A DNA stretch of 64,000 nucleotides from Splendidivirga corallicola (GCA_030442035.1 JAUJEA010000019.1:1-64000); one strand, 5' to 3'; shown: positions 18,236-27,911, counted from the first letter of the stretch. Numbers and translations are program-made. Notes: generated by a model not told the origin, from the sequence alone.

Positions 18236-18892
18236 CTACAAAATTCTCGTAATCGTTTCATATAATCCTTCGATCATATACAGTCCACCAAGAATAAATA
18301 GAGCTATGCGCTTTGATTTGTCTTTGACTGAAAAAGCCAGTGCTAACGGGATAAAGGCCCAGATAAGCCCGGAAAATTTACTGAATGCCTCAAATCCGGG
18401 AGTAGAGAAAAAGTCATTAGATAGTTTTGGCCCCAGAAACCAAAATGTTCTGGAGAAAAACATCCAAATAACAACGATCAAAATAAGTGCATCGCTGTTT
18501 GACTCCGTTCCCGCAACATCTGTCAATGCTTCATTCTTAGGATCCGGTCCGTAGGGATTATCGCCTTTGTTTCCCTCGGTACACAGAAATATTAAAAGAA
18601 TAATGGAACCAATAATCGGTATGATTGATATTAAAACAAACCAGCCACTTCTATCGATATCATGCAACCTTCTTACCGCAACCGCTAAAGCTGGAAGGAA
18701 TGTGATCAATGCATACAAAAAATATAGTGGTCCATAAGGTGTGCCACGCATGTTGATCCCCAGCACATTATCAAGAATGAGCGCTGTGATCGTAAAGATC
18801 ACATTGAATAAAACAAACATCCAATATTCAGTCCGCCTCGCACGGCCGGTAAATCCGGCGTAATTTTTCATTACTGCTAAATACCAGTTCAT
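18236..18892 (-). CDS. DUF805 membrane protein
   Basis: A 218-residue protein. The N-terminal 125 residues match DUF805 (YhaH-like): FTGRARRTEYWMFVLFN, a central VRRLHDIDRSGW motif and GDNPYGPDP at the end of the domain, with three membrane helices. About 90 further residues (130-218) add more hydrophobic segments, longer than usual for the family. It is an inner-membrane protein of unknown function, apparently monocistronic. Confidence 0.85.
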   Translation of the reverse strand: MNWYLAVMKNYAGFTGRARRTEYWMFVLFNVIFTITALILDNVLGINMRGTPYGPLYFLYALITFLPALAVAVRRLHDIDRSGWFVLISIIPIIGSIILLIFLCTEGNKGDNPYGPDPKNEALTDVAGTESNSDALILIVVIWMFFSRTFWFLGPKLSNDFFSTPGFEAFSKFSGLIWAFIPLALAFSVKDKSKRIALFILGGLYMIEGLYETITRIL

Positions 18893-19120
18893 AATAATTT
18901 GATTTTAGTTTTCCAATGCACAAGTTGAGATGAATACTCATCTGTTGTGGTGATAAAGGTGTCAAATTAACTGATTCGAGTTGGTTTACAGGTTCTTGAA
19001 AATGCTATTAACTACTTATGTACCTATTTGGGTGGTATTGAGGCGAATGGATGATGATGGATCTGTAGTCTCAATAGTCTCAACAATCTATGGCAAACCA
19101 TCCTTTCACTTGTAAAAAGA

Positions 19121-20143
19121 TCAAAATCGAGTTTCCGAAATTCTCATATTGTCAAGATACAAAACACATCCTTCCGATGACGCGGTGACTCCTGTTTCAA
19201 GTACATTCTGGATTGAATTTGAAGTGGGTAAGTTAATTCCTGTGGTTGAAATTATGGGTGTCCCGTCTTGCCATAGCTCAATGATTCCATCATTGTCAGT
19301 GCTGTATTTCAAATGCACTTTTAAGGTAAACCATTGATTCTGAGGAATGGAAATTTCCGAATTGTTTGCATAATTCAATTTAGATCCAAATTTGTTTTCC
19401 AACTCCAGTTTGCCGTCCCGAATAACAACTCTGGGTCCCGGACTTTGGTGAAAATAGGCGTTTTCAAAATCAATGATACTGAAAGGTGCTCCGCTCTCTA
19501 TAAAAAAGTCTGCCTCGAACCACACCTCAGAACCATTCCGGTAGAAATTTAATGTAGAAGTAATGGAACATTTAGCGGTAATCATGTCGGCACTTGGTGG
19601 CACACATGTGAATTTCAATACTTGATTTGAAGCATTCGCAGGGTCATCTGCCAATTCTATACGGTTATCAATAAAAGTGCATGTCTCATCGATGATACAT
19701 TTGTTCAATGCTATATAGTCGGATTCGTCTGGTGTAGCAGGGCTTTGCAACGTGAAATTGGTCCAATAGCGCTCAGTATCAGTAATCGAGCTTATAAATA
19801 GCTCAGGTAATGATGTATAATCTTCAAAATTTTCAGTGTAATTACTTTTGGCTGGAAACAATTCCCCTCCGTCACTGATCAAAAATGTTCCCGAATGATT
19901 GATGACGTAATGATTATCAAAGAAATCCGGATCAAAGTATTGCATGGCAAAAGTGCATGCACTGCCATCGCTGATGAACAATTCTCCATTTTCATAAATG
20001 AATATTTCCTGTCCGTCGGGTGATGTAAATGTTTCTAATAATCCATTAGGATCACAGCCATTTGATCCTGGTTTTGTATCATCATCTTTACAACTTAAAA
20101 GAAAGAGGATTATAGAATAAAGAACTATAAAATTCAATTTCAT
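19121..20143 (-). CDS. Surface lipoprotein with jelly-roll lyase-like domain
   Basis: A 340-residue protein. The signal peptide ends in a lipobox, FLLSC, followed by acidic KDDDTKPG, a Bacteroidota export-type lipoprotein start. Residues about 125-338 (EDYTSLPELFISS to YLDNMRIS) have the strand pattern of a concanavalin-like jelly roll, including EVWFEADFFIESG and QNQWFTLKVHLKYS, as in some polysaccharide lyases and glycan-binding proteins. The catalytic residues could not be assigned. The minus-strand gene is isolated. Confidence 0.65.
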   Translation of the reverse strand: MKLNFIVLYSIILFLLSCKDDDTKPGSNGCDPNGLLETFTSPDGQEIFIYENGELFISDGSACTFAMQYFDPDFFDNHYVINHSGTFLISDGGELFPAKSNYTENFEDYTSLPELFISSITDTERYWTNFTLQSPATPDESDYIALNKCIIDETCTFIDNRIELADDPANASNQVLKFTCVPPSADMITAKCSITSTLNFYRNGSEVWFEADFFIESGAPFSIIDFENAYFHQSPGPRVVIRDGKLELENKFGSKLNYANNSEISIPQNQWFTLKVHLKYSTDNDGIIELWQDGTPIISTTGINLPTSNSIQNVLETGVTASSEGCVLYLDNMRISETRF

Positions 20144-20794
20144 TTTATTGTAAAATCAATATGTCAGCATAATTCGATTCTATAGAGCATGTAAAGAAAT
20201 TGAAATTCAACGATCACCCAATTCGTTTCCCTCCATAAACATAGCCACCTAATGTTTTTTGGATTTCCGGATATGTTTTTTACAACGCCAATTTCGGATT
20301 TGTAATGCCAACTTTTATCAAATAAAACCTCCATTGAAGCTCTTGCTTCGTTACTTTTGGCTTATGGACCCAAAATCTTATCGTTACTAATTTATAATTG
20401 GGGATATTGTAAGGTAGCGATCGTATTGCTGCTCATCTGGTTTTTTTTGTCTAAACAGGTCTCTACTAAATCCTGGGTAACGAAAATTCCAGCTGCTCTA
20501 AGCATCAACTCAGCCAGGATAAAAAGTGGGCAAAATGCTACACCTATCTGGATAAAGGGATTCACATGCTTTTTGGTTATCCATAGGACAGCGATGTTTT
20601 AAATTATTAATTGGCCTCAGAGAGTAGGATAGTTGCTATGGCTTAGCATACTCCATATTTTTTTAATTCCTCCATTGGAAATTTATTATCCTTATGGTTT
20701 TAATGAGCCTCTATTATATTTTCATAACGTATAATTGCGTCAAATAACGTATAAAATAGTTGTATAACTAAAAAATACGTTATATATTTATGCC
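20144..20794. other. 651-bp intergenic region upstream of the BlaI-type regulator
   Basis: The left part probably holds the promoter of the minus-strand lipoprotein gene. The right end holds the operator-like repeats of the BlaI-type gene. In the middle, 20392-20595 on the minus strand is open for 68 codons and reads as two hydrophobic stretches (IQIGVAFCPLFILAELML) but lacks a credible start, so it is at best a decayed membrane-protein fragment. Confidence 0.4.
20724..20783. promoter_or_regulatory. Candidate BlaI-type operator repeats
   Basis: The 9-mer ATAACGTAT occurs directly at 20724-20732 and 20744-20752 (20-bp spacing, about two helical turns) and as its reverse complement ATACGTTAT at 20775-20783. 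A near-palindrome AGTT-GTAT-AACT lies between at 20758-20769. The cluster ends 11 bp before the regulator's start, where an autorepressor of this family normally binds. Confidence 0.6.
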
Positions 20795-21157
20795 ATGGAA
20801 CGATTAACTAGGAGAGAAGAAGATGTAATGCACATTATATGGAAGTGTAAAAGGGTTTTTGTTAAAGATGTCATTGCAGAGATGTCAAGCCCTAAGCCGC
20901 CATATAGTACTATATCCTCGATAGTCCGGATTTTGGATCAAAAAGGATTTGTAGGCCATGAAACTTTTGGAAAAACGTATCGCTATTTTCCCCTGGTTTC
21001 TAAACGAGAATACCGAAAGAATCTATTCGTTAATATGGTGAATAAATACTTTGAGGGCTCAATGGAAAATTTACTTTCTTTTATCATTCGAGAAGAGAAG
21101 TTAACCACAAAGGATTTAAAGGAACTAAAGAAAATAATTGATCAAAGCCATGAGTGA
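20795..21157 (+). CDS. BlaI/MecI/CopY-family transcriptional regulator
   Basis: A 120-residue winged-helix repressor: LTRREEDVMHIIWK, then PPYSTISSIVRILDQKGFVGHE as the recognition helix and wing, and a C-terminal dimerisation region (residues 75-118). ATG 20795 follows the operator repeats directly. It overlaps the M56 metalloprotease gene by 8 nt (ATGAGTGA), so the two are translationally coupled in the classic regulator/sensor-protease arrangement. It probably represses its own operon and unknown targets. No beta-lactamase gene is nearby. Confidence 0.92.
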   Translation: MERLTRREEDVMHIIWKCKRVFVKDVIAEMSSPKPPYSTISSIVRILDQKGFVGHETFGKTYRYFPLVSKREYRKNLFVNMVNKYFEGSMENLLSFIIREEKLTTKDLKELKKIIDQSHE

Positions 21158-22388
21158 TTTTGGATGGTATTTAGTAAAGGCAAATGTAGCAATCACGGTA
21201 TTCTACCTCTTTTATGTGTTTGTACTGTCCAGATCCACACATTTCAAATTGAGCAGGTTTTATCTGGCTGTCTCCTTGTTTGCCTGTTTGATATTTCCAC
21301 TCATCGAAATTAATCAAGGTATGTTGTCATTTGGCCAACGTGCCATTGATTTTTCCATTGAACAAGCTACCGGGTTGTCCCTCAATGCTGTGAAACAGTT
21401 TGTTCAATTTCCTGTTTCAGACTTCGGAGTTTCTCTGGGAGATATCTTTCTGGTAGTTTATATAATGGGGCTGTTGCTAAGATTATGCATGCTAAGTTTT
21501 TCATTATATAAAATTTTCAAAATAATCCCTACGTCGACCGGCGGCATGATAGGAGGTTACCAACTTGTAAAAACCAAACGCTCTTTTGTAGCAGGTTCTT
21601 TCTTCAAATATATTTTTATCGGTGAACTATTCCAGAAGTTATCCCAAAACGAAAAGGACATTATTTTAAAACATGAAAGAGCACATTTAGATCAAAAGCA
21701 TACTTTGGATATATGCCTCGTTGAAATTGTTTCTACTGTACTATGGTTCAACCCAATACTAATTTTAATCAAAAGATCAGTTCGAAATGTACATGAATAT
21801 TGTGCTGACAACGCCACAGCTGCGAGTCATTCAGTTAAGAACTATTTGCAGCTACTATTGTCTATAGCGATTGAAAGTAAAAGATTTTCTCTATTTAATA
21901 ATTTCTCTCATTCACAACTAAAAAAAAGAATGGTTATGTTAAGCAAAAAAAGAAATTCAACATTAGACATGATCAAAGTACTATTGATTCTGCCAATAGT
22001 TGCTTTGCTTCTATTCTCATTTAGTCATCTCTCGCCAAGAGATAACGGAATAAAGTTTTATTTAGATGGTAAATTAATCAACCATAAAGAAGGTATAAAA
22101 TATTCTGACATTCAGGTTCCAGGATTTAAAGGCGAATTATCCTATAATGCCAATGGAAAAATGATGGATGATATGAGGAATCATGGGGCAAAAATGAGAA
22201 TTATTCTGGCTAGAGAGACAAGAAGCATAAAGCAATTTGAAGCTCAAAAACTCGAAAGCCAAAAGACCCTCCAAATGTTAGAAGTTTTTGAGTTAGCTCG
22301 CCCAGGTGATAGGTTTGTGATAGAGTTCTTTGAACTGCCTGAAAAGCAAGGTTTTCCAAGATTTATTCTACTTCCTGTTAAGGATTAG
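21150..22388 (+). CDS. M56-family (BlaR1/MecR1-like) membrane metallopeptidase
   Basis: A 412-residue protein from ATG 21150, which overlaps the regulator stop. Four N-terminal membrane helices are broken by a loop with the zinc site HERAH (in ILKHERAHLDQKH), followed by VHEYCADNAT, the conserved downstream acidic motif. A further helix near residues 275-292 leads to a C-terminal domain of about 120 residues. That domain is not a penicillin-sensor or TonB domain, so the signal it senses is unknown. On sensing, it should cleave the BlaI-type repressor. Confidence 0.88.
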   Translation: MSDFGWYLVKANVAITVFYLFYVFVLSRSTHFKLSRFYLAVSLFACLIFPLIEINQGMLSFGQRAIDFSIEQATGLSLNAVKQFVQFPVSDFGVSLGDIFLVVYIMGLLLRLCMLSFSLYKIFKIIPTSTGGMIGGYQLVKTKRSFVAGSFFKYIFIGELFQKLSQNEKDIILKHERAHLDQKHTLDICLVEIVSTVLWFNPILILIKRSVRNVHEYCADNATAASHSVKNYLQLLLSIAIESKRFSLFNNFSHSQLKKRMVMLSKKRNSTLDMIKVLLILPIVALLLFSFSHLSPRDNGIKFYLDGKLINHKEGIKYSDIQVPGFKGELSYNANGKMMDDMRNHGAKMRIILARETRSIKQFEAQKLESQKTLQMLEVFELARPGDRFVIEFFELPEKQGFPRFILLPVKD

Positions 22389-22420
22389 CTTTGGAAGAAA
22401 ATTTGAATTTTCCTTAAGAC

Positions 22421-22452
22421 TCCTCAGAATCAATCTTAGAAGATTCTGAGGA
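22421..22452. terminator. Hairpin between convergent genes
   Basis: An 11-bp stem (22421-22431 with 22442-22452) with a 10-nt loop lies 33 bp after the M56 peptidase stop. The flanks are only mildly T-rich. It sits between convergent genes and could serve both. Confidence 0.5.
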
Positions 22453-22504
22453 CTGAGGTGTCTTAATGGTACAGGAGCACAATCCATGAACTATATAATA
22501 AGTT

Positions 22505-23017
22505 TTAATTCCCCAAATATTTTTCCGGCACTTCCACACCATTCGAATCACCGGTCCAGAGAACATTTACAATCCACCATCGATCGTCGTAATGAACCAA
22601 TTGATAGCTGTTGATTCCTTTTTCCTCATGGTTCTCGATGTCCTTTCCATAATAGGTTTGAAACACATGAGCAATGCCGTTGTATTCATCAACCACCTTA
22701 CTGATTTCATACTCCAGAAATCCCTGATCATAATAAGTATCGTGCATTAATTCGATCAATCCTTCCAGGCTTACCGTTTCCACTGGCTGACCGCTGGATT
22801 CATTATGAGAATGCACGGTGAAGTTTGCAGTAGGTAAAAATAAATTCCTGAAAGCATCCCAATCTCTGGTTTTTCCTTCCTCACCTGATATTATTCTTAA
22901 CATTTCTTTCACAATACCATCGATTGAGTGAACTGCTGTTGTATCAGCTGTCATTTTTTGCTGTGCAGATAAACTAAAGGAAAGAAGGACAAAAAGCCCG
23001 ATCAATATAGGTTTCAT
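22505..23017 (-). CDS. Exported NTF2/SnoaL-like protein
   Basis: A 170-residue protein with a signal peptide (residues 1-18, cleavage near LSAQQ) and a body with the NTF2-like pattern: a first helix ending RDWDAFRNLF, PTANFTVHSH, then EYEISKVVDEYNGIAHVFQTYYGK and a final YDDRWWIVNVLW strand. SnoaL-like proteins bind small ligands or act as isomerases. No active-site residue can be assigned here. It is probably periplasmic and monocistronic. Confidence 0.75.
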   Translation of the reverse strand: MKPILIGLFVLLSFSLSAQQKMTADTTAVHSIDGIVKEMLRIISGEEGKTRDWDAFRNLFLPTANFTVHSHNESSGQPVETVSLEGLIELMHDTYYDQGFLEYEISKVVDEYNGIAHVFQTYYGKDIENHEEKGINSYQLVHYDDRWWIVNVLWTGDSNGVEVPEKYLGN

Positions 23018-23166
23018 GTTTTGGTTTGTTGTTGCTTAAATGTAGAATGCAGTTTGGAAGCGATTGGTTGCTGACGGTTCCCGAAAACGATGAAGGCAGA
23101 TTTAACCATCAATCTAATTAATTTCTTCAGCTGGTTTAAATCAATTATTCAGGTGTAACACAATGC

Positions 23167-23706
23167 TCAATCCAACAACAGATCCAATTTATCATTAGCC
23201 TCATCAACACCTTCTTGAATATCACAGGCGTCATAGAGCTCTTTTGTTTCTTTCCAGACTGCAATGGCTTCTTCTACCTTTCCTAATTCCTCCAGCAATA
23301 TGCCGAACCCCCTGAGTGCATTGGCAAGTTCACCCTGTGTGGTGTTTGCATTATTTCTGTAAATGTCTATAGCTTTTCGGTAATTGTGTTCCGAGTCAAT
23401 ATTAAGCCCCAGATGTCTTTGTAGATCTGCGATGTGTCTGGTGGAATGCGCTATCAGATTGGGATTTCCTGTTTTCATATAGTGTTCCAATGATTGCTGA
23501 CAAAGCGCCAGTGCCTCTGCATAATTATCCTGATCCGACTCGAATTGCATGTATATATGGTATATCCGTCCGAGAAACAGGTGATCATCCTTCTTGCAAA
23601 GGGATTGTGCTTTCTTAACCAGGTCCCTGGCCTCATCATAATTGCCCACACGTCTTTTGCTCCAGGCTTCCTGTAATAGCTCCTTTATGTTAGTTTCATG
23701 CGACAT
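23167..23706 (-). CDS. Tetratricopeptide repeat protein
   Basis: A 179-residue soluble protein made almost wholly of TPR helices: KRRVGNYDEARDLVKKA, DNYAEALALCQQSLEHY, NIDSEHNYRKAIDIYR and GKVEEAIAVWKETKELY. There is no signal peptide, so it is cytoplasmic and likely a protein-interaction scaffold. It lies upstream-adjacent, on the same strand, to nothing obvious; the protease gene at 23821 is on the same strand but separated by a hairpin. Confidence 0.8.
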   Translation of the reverse strand: MSHETNIKELLQEAWSKRRVGNYDEARDLVKKAQSLCKKDDHLFLGRIYHIYMQFESDQDNYAEALALCQQSLEHYMKTGNPNLIAHSTRHIADLQRHLGLNIDSEHNYRKAIDIYRNNANTTQGELANALRGFGILLEELGKVEEAIAVWKETKELYDACDIQEGVDEANDKLDLLLD

Positions 23707-23772
23707 GGAATTATACGGCTATTTAGATGTATTAATTTACGGAATTTTCAAACATCATCACATTATATCATA

Positions 23773-23801
23773 CTCAGAGTCACTCGAAAGAGGACTCTGA
23801 G
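23773..23801. terminator. Hairpin after the second tricorn-like gene
   Basis: A perfect 9-bp stem, CTCAGAGTC (23773-23781) with GACTCTGAG (23793-23801), with an 11-nt loop, lies 19 bp beyond the stop of the minus-strand protease gene at 23821. The same stem core recurs at 27912-27937. Confidence 0.55.
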
Positions 23802-23820
23802 CAATGCATTCATATAATTG

Positions 23821-26800
23821 CTATTTATTCTTAAATGATTTATCCGGGAACTCAGGAACAGGAGGGACCTCTCTGGGATCTTCGGCAATCAACTTTTGTA
23901 AATGCTGGATCGCTGCCTCAAGCTGTGCATCTTTTCCATTGAAAGTAGCGTGTGGTAAATTGTCAACCACAATATCAGGCTCAAATCCATGACCTTCTAT
24001 AAGCCAATCACCTTCAGGCCCGTAAACGCCAAACATAGGTGCCCTGGCAATGCCGCCGTCACTTAACCTGTTAGCGCCACTCAGCCATATTTCACCTCCC
24101 CAGGTTCGCATACCAATAGCGGTACCAAGGTTCAGCTTTTTAAATCCATCTGCAAAAGCCTCGCCATCTGAGGCCGTATTTTCATCCACTAAGATCACTA
24201 CATGGCCACGAAATGCATATTGCATATTCCAGGTTGGTTTGCCGGATCTTGAGTTCCAATACATCCAGGCTTTTCTCAGTAATTTCTCCAGGATAAAGCT
24301 TTCGATGTTACCTCCATTGTTATGACGAACGTCAATAATCAACCCTTGTCGATTGAAAACGGGATAAAACTCCCTGTACCATTGATTCAAATCATTACTA
24401 CCCATGGCCCGAAGGTGAACGTAACCTGCCTGGTTATTAGTTTGCTTTTCAACTTGCAGACGTCTTGAATATTCCCAGTCCCTGTAACGCAAGCTATACA
24501 TATTTCCAATGGGAACCACGATGACGTCTTTTTCAGTAGTATTACGTTTCACACGAAGCCGTACTTGTTTACCTGTTTGGTTTCTGAGCAGCTCGCCTAT
24601 ATCCAAAGCAGATAGGGCAGCTTTTCCATTTACACTGGTGATCACATCTCCGACTTTGACATCTAAATATGGATCGTCCAATGGAGATTTTTCATGTGGA
24701 TAATCCGGGTCTGCCTGATAGATATAATCAATTCGAAATCCTCCATTACTTTCGTCCCTGCTGAAGCGGGCACCAAGATTAGCCACAGACAAGTTTTGTT
24801 TATCATTCCTGGTATCCCCGCCACGGACACTTGTATGCAAAGCAGCCAATTCACCAACAAACCTTCCGATCAGATCGGACAGTTCTTCCCTGGTGGTGAC
24901 ACGATCGACAAGCGGAAAGTATTTATCATGCATGGCTTTCCAGTTCACCCCGTGCATGTTTTTATCATAAAAATAATCGCGCTCCATGCGCCAGGCATCA
25001 GTAAAAAGTTGCTTCCAATCTTCTTGCGGTGTGATGGCAAACCGCCATCCACCAAGATTGATTTTTTTATCATTCAGGCTACCAACTTTACCTGTCCCTG
25101 CGTTGATCATGTAGAAATTATTCTGTTTTCTGACCAGTATTTTTTCGCCATTTCCTGTGACACTGAAGCCTCTTACATCCTCTACCATGGTTTGCAGCTT
25201 CACATCTTCATTGCCTATTTTTACTACACCAAGATGGGTTTTAGCACTAACACCGGTTCCGCTGGTTAGCATATAAATGGCTTTTTTGGTCACACCAAGT
25301 CCACGGTAATTCCCTGCCTTGATCGGAACCTCAGCTATTCGCCCTATAATATCGTCCTGATCAATAACGACCGTAGAAGCACCTTTGTCTTTATCCACTT
25401 TTCCATTTTTGTCATTGGCTGTTTTGTTAGTGACAAGCTCATCATGAGGTCGGAACGGTGATCGCGTTCCTTTCTGCAAAGCGATATGGTATAACTTTTC
25501 ACTGGCATCGAAATAGGGTTCGGGTTGCCTGGGGCCCCAGGGAGATCCTACTAGTGTGGTAAAGCTTCTGTCCGATAGGAAATAAATGAATTTTCCATCA
25601 GGGCTCCATTGTGGGGAATAGCTATTCGCCCGATCGGTGGTAATTGGAAAGGATTTGCCAGACTCCGCATGATACAGATGTATTTGCGCCATGGTATTAA
25701 AAGCAGTCTGTACAAAAGCTACCCACTTGCTGTCGGACGACCAGGAAAATGAGCCGATACCTTGCTGGTTGGTGGATATCTTTTTGCTAACACCGGTGGC
25801 CATATTAAGCAAGAACATGTTACTATTAAGGTCATCATAAGCCAACCACTTACCATCGGGTGATGGTACCCCACCATATCGGAGTACCTCTCCATCACTG
25901 GTCAAAGCCTTATGTGTTCCGATACCATTGGCCGGCATGCTCACAAACTCAAATTCACCGCTTTCATCCGACAATACATAAATGTTCTCTCCATCTGCCG
26001 AGAATGCAGCATCCCGGTACCTGACATTCTTTTTATCCGTAAACTCCACAAACCGGCCGGATTTCACCGGAGCAACGAACACCCGTCCCCGGGCAGTGAT
26101 CACGATTCGTTCTCCCTTTTTATCCGGGTTAACCGAAGTGATGTAATTAGCAGGATTGGTTTCCCATTTTTCTCTTAGTTGATCAAGATCTGAAGCCAGC
26201 GTAATGCTAATTTTGTTTTGTGTTTTGTCGGGAATGCTGTAATGCCAAATATCAGCGCCAAGTTGATAAACAATATTGCCACCGGAAAGCTTGGCATAGC
26301 GTACATCAAAACCTGTGTGCTGGGTATGTTGTGTCAGGCCATTACCATTTTCATCAATGGACCAGATATTCATAATACCATCCCGGTCGGTGAGGAAGTA
26401 GATCCTTCCATTATACCACATGGGGTGGTGGCTTTCTCCGGTATAGTCCGTTGTTAGTTTGATGGCTTCGGGGGTACCAAAGGTAAACTTCCAAATTTGA
26501 CGAGCAGTACCGCCTTTGTAACGTTTGGTGACATTTCCATGGTAGGAGGGGCGCACAAAATAAACGGTAGTCCCTTTGTCATCAAAGGAAGCTTCGCTTG
26601 CCTGACTTAAAGGAATCCGGTCTTTTTGCTTGGTTTTGGTATCTATGGTGACCAATTGCCTGTCCGGCAGTGTTGCATAAGCCCTTGCGTCATAGACAAT
26701 CTTGCCATCCGGTGTCCAACCGTTTGTAAAGGAGAAATCACTTTCGTAAGTCCATCTTGTTGGCAAACCCCCGGTAATGGGCATGGTGTAAATCTCCGTA

Positions 26801-27081
26801 GGCCCTTCATAACTTGCCGAGAAAGCGATCATGCTTCCATCCGGGGAAATGGCTGGAAATCTTTCTTCTTCCGGGTGAGAGGTCAATCTTTGTGCCAGGC
26901 CACCGGTCAAGGGAACCGTCCAAAGGTCTCCTTCAGCGGTAAAGACCACCCGATTGCCATGAACATCCGGAAATCTGTAATAACCTTCAAATCCCTGGGC
27001 ATTAGCATTGTTTTGAGCTGATAGGGAAAGCAAAAAAAGCCCTGTAAACAAGGAAATAGTAAAGCGTAATTTTGAAATCAT
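23821..27081 (-). CDS. Tricorn-type S41 family peptidase, exported (second copy)
   Basis: A 1086-residue paralogue of the 4925-8149 protein. It has a signal peptide ending near NANAQ, PD40 propeller repeats (residues about 30-600), a C1 domain, a PDZ domain (about 790-870) and an S41 core with catalytic S971 (NTASDGEAF) and E1029 (IEGHGFEPD). H749 is present in AALHTSV, but the preceding residue is leucine (L748) where tricorn and the first copy have serine. It should be a periplasmic oligopeptide-degrading protease. The divergence from its paralogue suggests different substrate ranges rather than redundancy. Confidence 0.93.
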   Translation of the reverse strand: MISKLRFTISLFTGLFLLSLSAQNNANAQGFEGYYRFPDVHGNRVVFTAEGDLWTVPLTGGLAQRLTSHPEEERFPAISPDGSMIAFSASYEGPTEIYTMPITGGLPTRWTYESDFSFTNGWTPDGKIVYDARAYATLPDRQLVTIDTKTKQKDRIPLSQASEASFDDKGTTVYFVRPSYHGNVTKRYKGGTARQIWKFTFGTPEAIKLTTDYTGESHHPMWYNGRIYFLTDRDGIMNIWSIDENGNGLTQHTQHTGFDVRYAKLSGGNIVYQLGADIWHYSIPDKTQNKISITLASDLDQLREKWETNPANYITSVNPDKKGERIVITARGRVFVAPVKSGRFVEFTDKKNVRYRDAAFSADGENIYVLSDESGEFEFVSMPANGIGTHKALTSDGEVLRYGGVPSPDGKWLAYDDLNSNMFLLNMATGVSKKISTNQQGIGSFSWSSDSKWVAFVQTAFNTMAQIHLYHAESGKSFPITTDRANSYSPQWSPDGKFIYFLSDRSFTTLVGSPWGPRQPEPYFDASEKLYHIALQKGTRSPFRPHDELVTNKTANDKNGKVDKDKGASTVVIDQDDIIGRIAEVPIKAGNYRGLGVTKKAIYMLTSGTGVSAKTHLGVVKIGNEDVKLQTMVEDVRGFSVTGNGEKILVRKQNNFYMINAGTGKVGSLNDKKINLGGWRFAITPQEDWKQLFTDAWRMERDYFYDKNMHGVNWKAMHDKYFPLVDRVTTREELSDLIGRFVGELAALHTSVRGGDTRNDKQNLSVANLGARFSRDESNGGFRIDYIYQADPDYPHEKSPLDDPYLDVKVGDVITSVNGKAALSALDIGELLRNQTGKQVRLRVKRNTTEKDVIVVPIGNMYSLRYRDWEYSRRLQVEKQTNNQAGYVHLRAMGSNDLNQWYREFYPVFNRQGLIIDVRHNNGGNIESFILEKLLRKAWMYWNSRSGKPTWNMQYAFRGHVVILVDENTASDGEAFADGFKKLNLGTAIGMRTWGGEIWLSGANRLSDGGIARAPMFGVYGPEGDWLIEGHGFEPDIVVDNLPHATFNGKDAQLEAAIQHLQKLIAEDPREVPPVPEFPDKSFKNK

Positions 27082-27456
27082 TGGATTAGTTTTTTATGAG
27101 GTTTATGTTTTGAATAATGAGTAGGTATCTGAATCAATAGAGCATTCTTAAATAGTCGTCAGCCATTCCTTATCTGATTAATATCCTAATGTAGGAGATT
27201 TGTGTTTTAGTTTCAAGTTTGGGAGGGAGGGTATTTCTGTCTGTAGCAGGATTTACTTGATTTTAGGATTTTCAAGATTTACTATCAGCTTCTTGATCAT
27301 TTTAAATCCTGCAATCCATTAATCCTGAGAATCCTGATACTGACAATAAAAGAATCAACCTACATATCTCCCAAATATGTCACAAAATGTCAATTCTGCA
27401 AAATAGCCGGGTGGTAGATTTGTATCTGAAATGATTAGTTAATTAAAATTTAAATT
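27082..27456. other. 375-bp divergent intergenic region with AATCCTG repeats
   Basis: The region between the minus-strand protease and the VOC gene carries several close copies of AATCCTG or ATCCTG between 27305 and 27340. A TAnnTTTG match (TAGATTTG, 27415-27422) resembles the Bacteroidota -7 promoter element upstream of the VOC gene, but the matching TTG -33 element is not clear. No gene is seen. Confidence 0.4.
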
Positions 27457-27849
27457 ATGGAAGCGCCACAATTTCCGAAAGGAATATTACCCGTATTACC
27501 TGTAGCTAATATAGATGAGACAGCAGACTATTATATGAACTCATTACAATTCCAGGAAAACTTTCGTCAGAAGTCTCCGGAAGGACAATCTGTCAATGCG
27601 CAACTAACTTTGGAAGGATCTACACTCATGATCAATTTAAATCCGGATAAAGCGCCGCTGGAAGGAGGTGGTGTTTATTTATGGGTAAGGCTGTATGAAA
27701 AGAATATAGATGAATACTACAATAGTTTGGTAGAAGCTGGTGTCAACATTGCGGATCCCATAAAAGACCAGTTTTGGGGAGACCGCTCGTTTACCATTCA
27801 AGACCGTAACAATTTTTTCATTGCATTTAATCAGATGATAGCTAAATAA
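27457..27849 (+). CDS. VOC-family (glyoxalase/bleomycin-resistance fold) protein
   Basis: A 130-residue single-domain VOC protein: LPVLPVANIDETADYYMNSLQFQ at the start, a central LEGSTLMINL strand, GGGVYLWVRLYEKNIDEYYNSL, and a final WGDRSFTIQDRNNFFIAFNQ typical of the antibiotic-resistance-protein branch. Metal ligands of true glyoxalase I are not all evident, so it may be a ligand-binding rather than catalytic member. It is cytoplasmic and monocistronic, with a hairpin at 27912-27937 behind it. Confidence 0.85.
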   Translation: MEAPQFPKGILPVLPVANIDETADYYMNSLQFQENFRQKSPEGQSVNAQLTLEGSTLMINLNPDKAPLEGGGVYLWVRLYEKNIDEYYNSLVEAGVNIADPIKDQFWGDRSFTIQDRNNFFIAFNQMIAK

Positions 27850-27911
27850 AATGTTTTATAATATCTGGCTTGAGGGCTGTGTTGATTGGTATCATATGCG
27901 ATTAAGCTTCT

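Noticed and set aside
20357-20602. An 81-codon plus-strand open frame upstream of the BlaI-type gene
   Set aside because: No motif, no operon context, and the opposite strand reads more like protein; neither is convincing as a gene.
24694-25269. A 191-codon open frame on the plus strand, and other long plus-strand frames between 23.8 and 27.1 kb
   Set aside because: They are antisense to the well-supported tricorn-like protease and have no recognisable motif; codon pattern follows the opposite strand.
27300-27345. Repeated AATCCTG words resembling sequences often seen near GxxExxY-type genes in Bacteroidota
   Set aside because: No such gene or transposon end is present; the words are short and could be a relic only.
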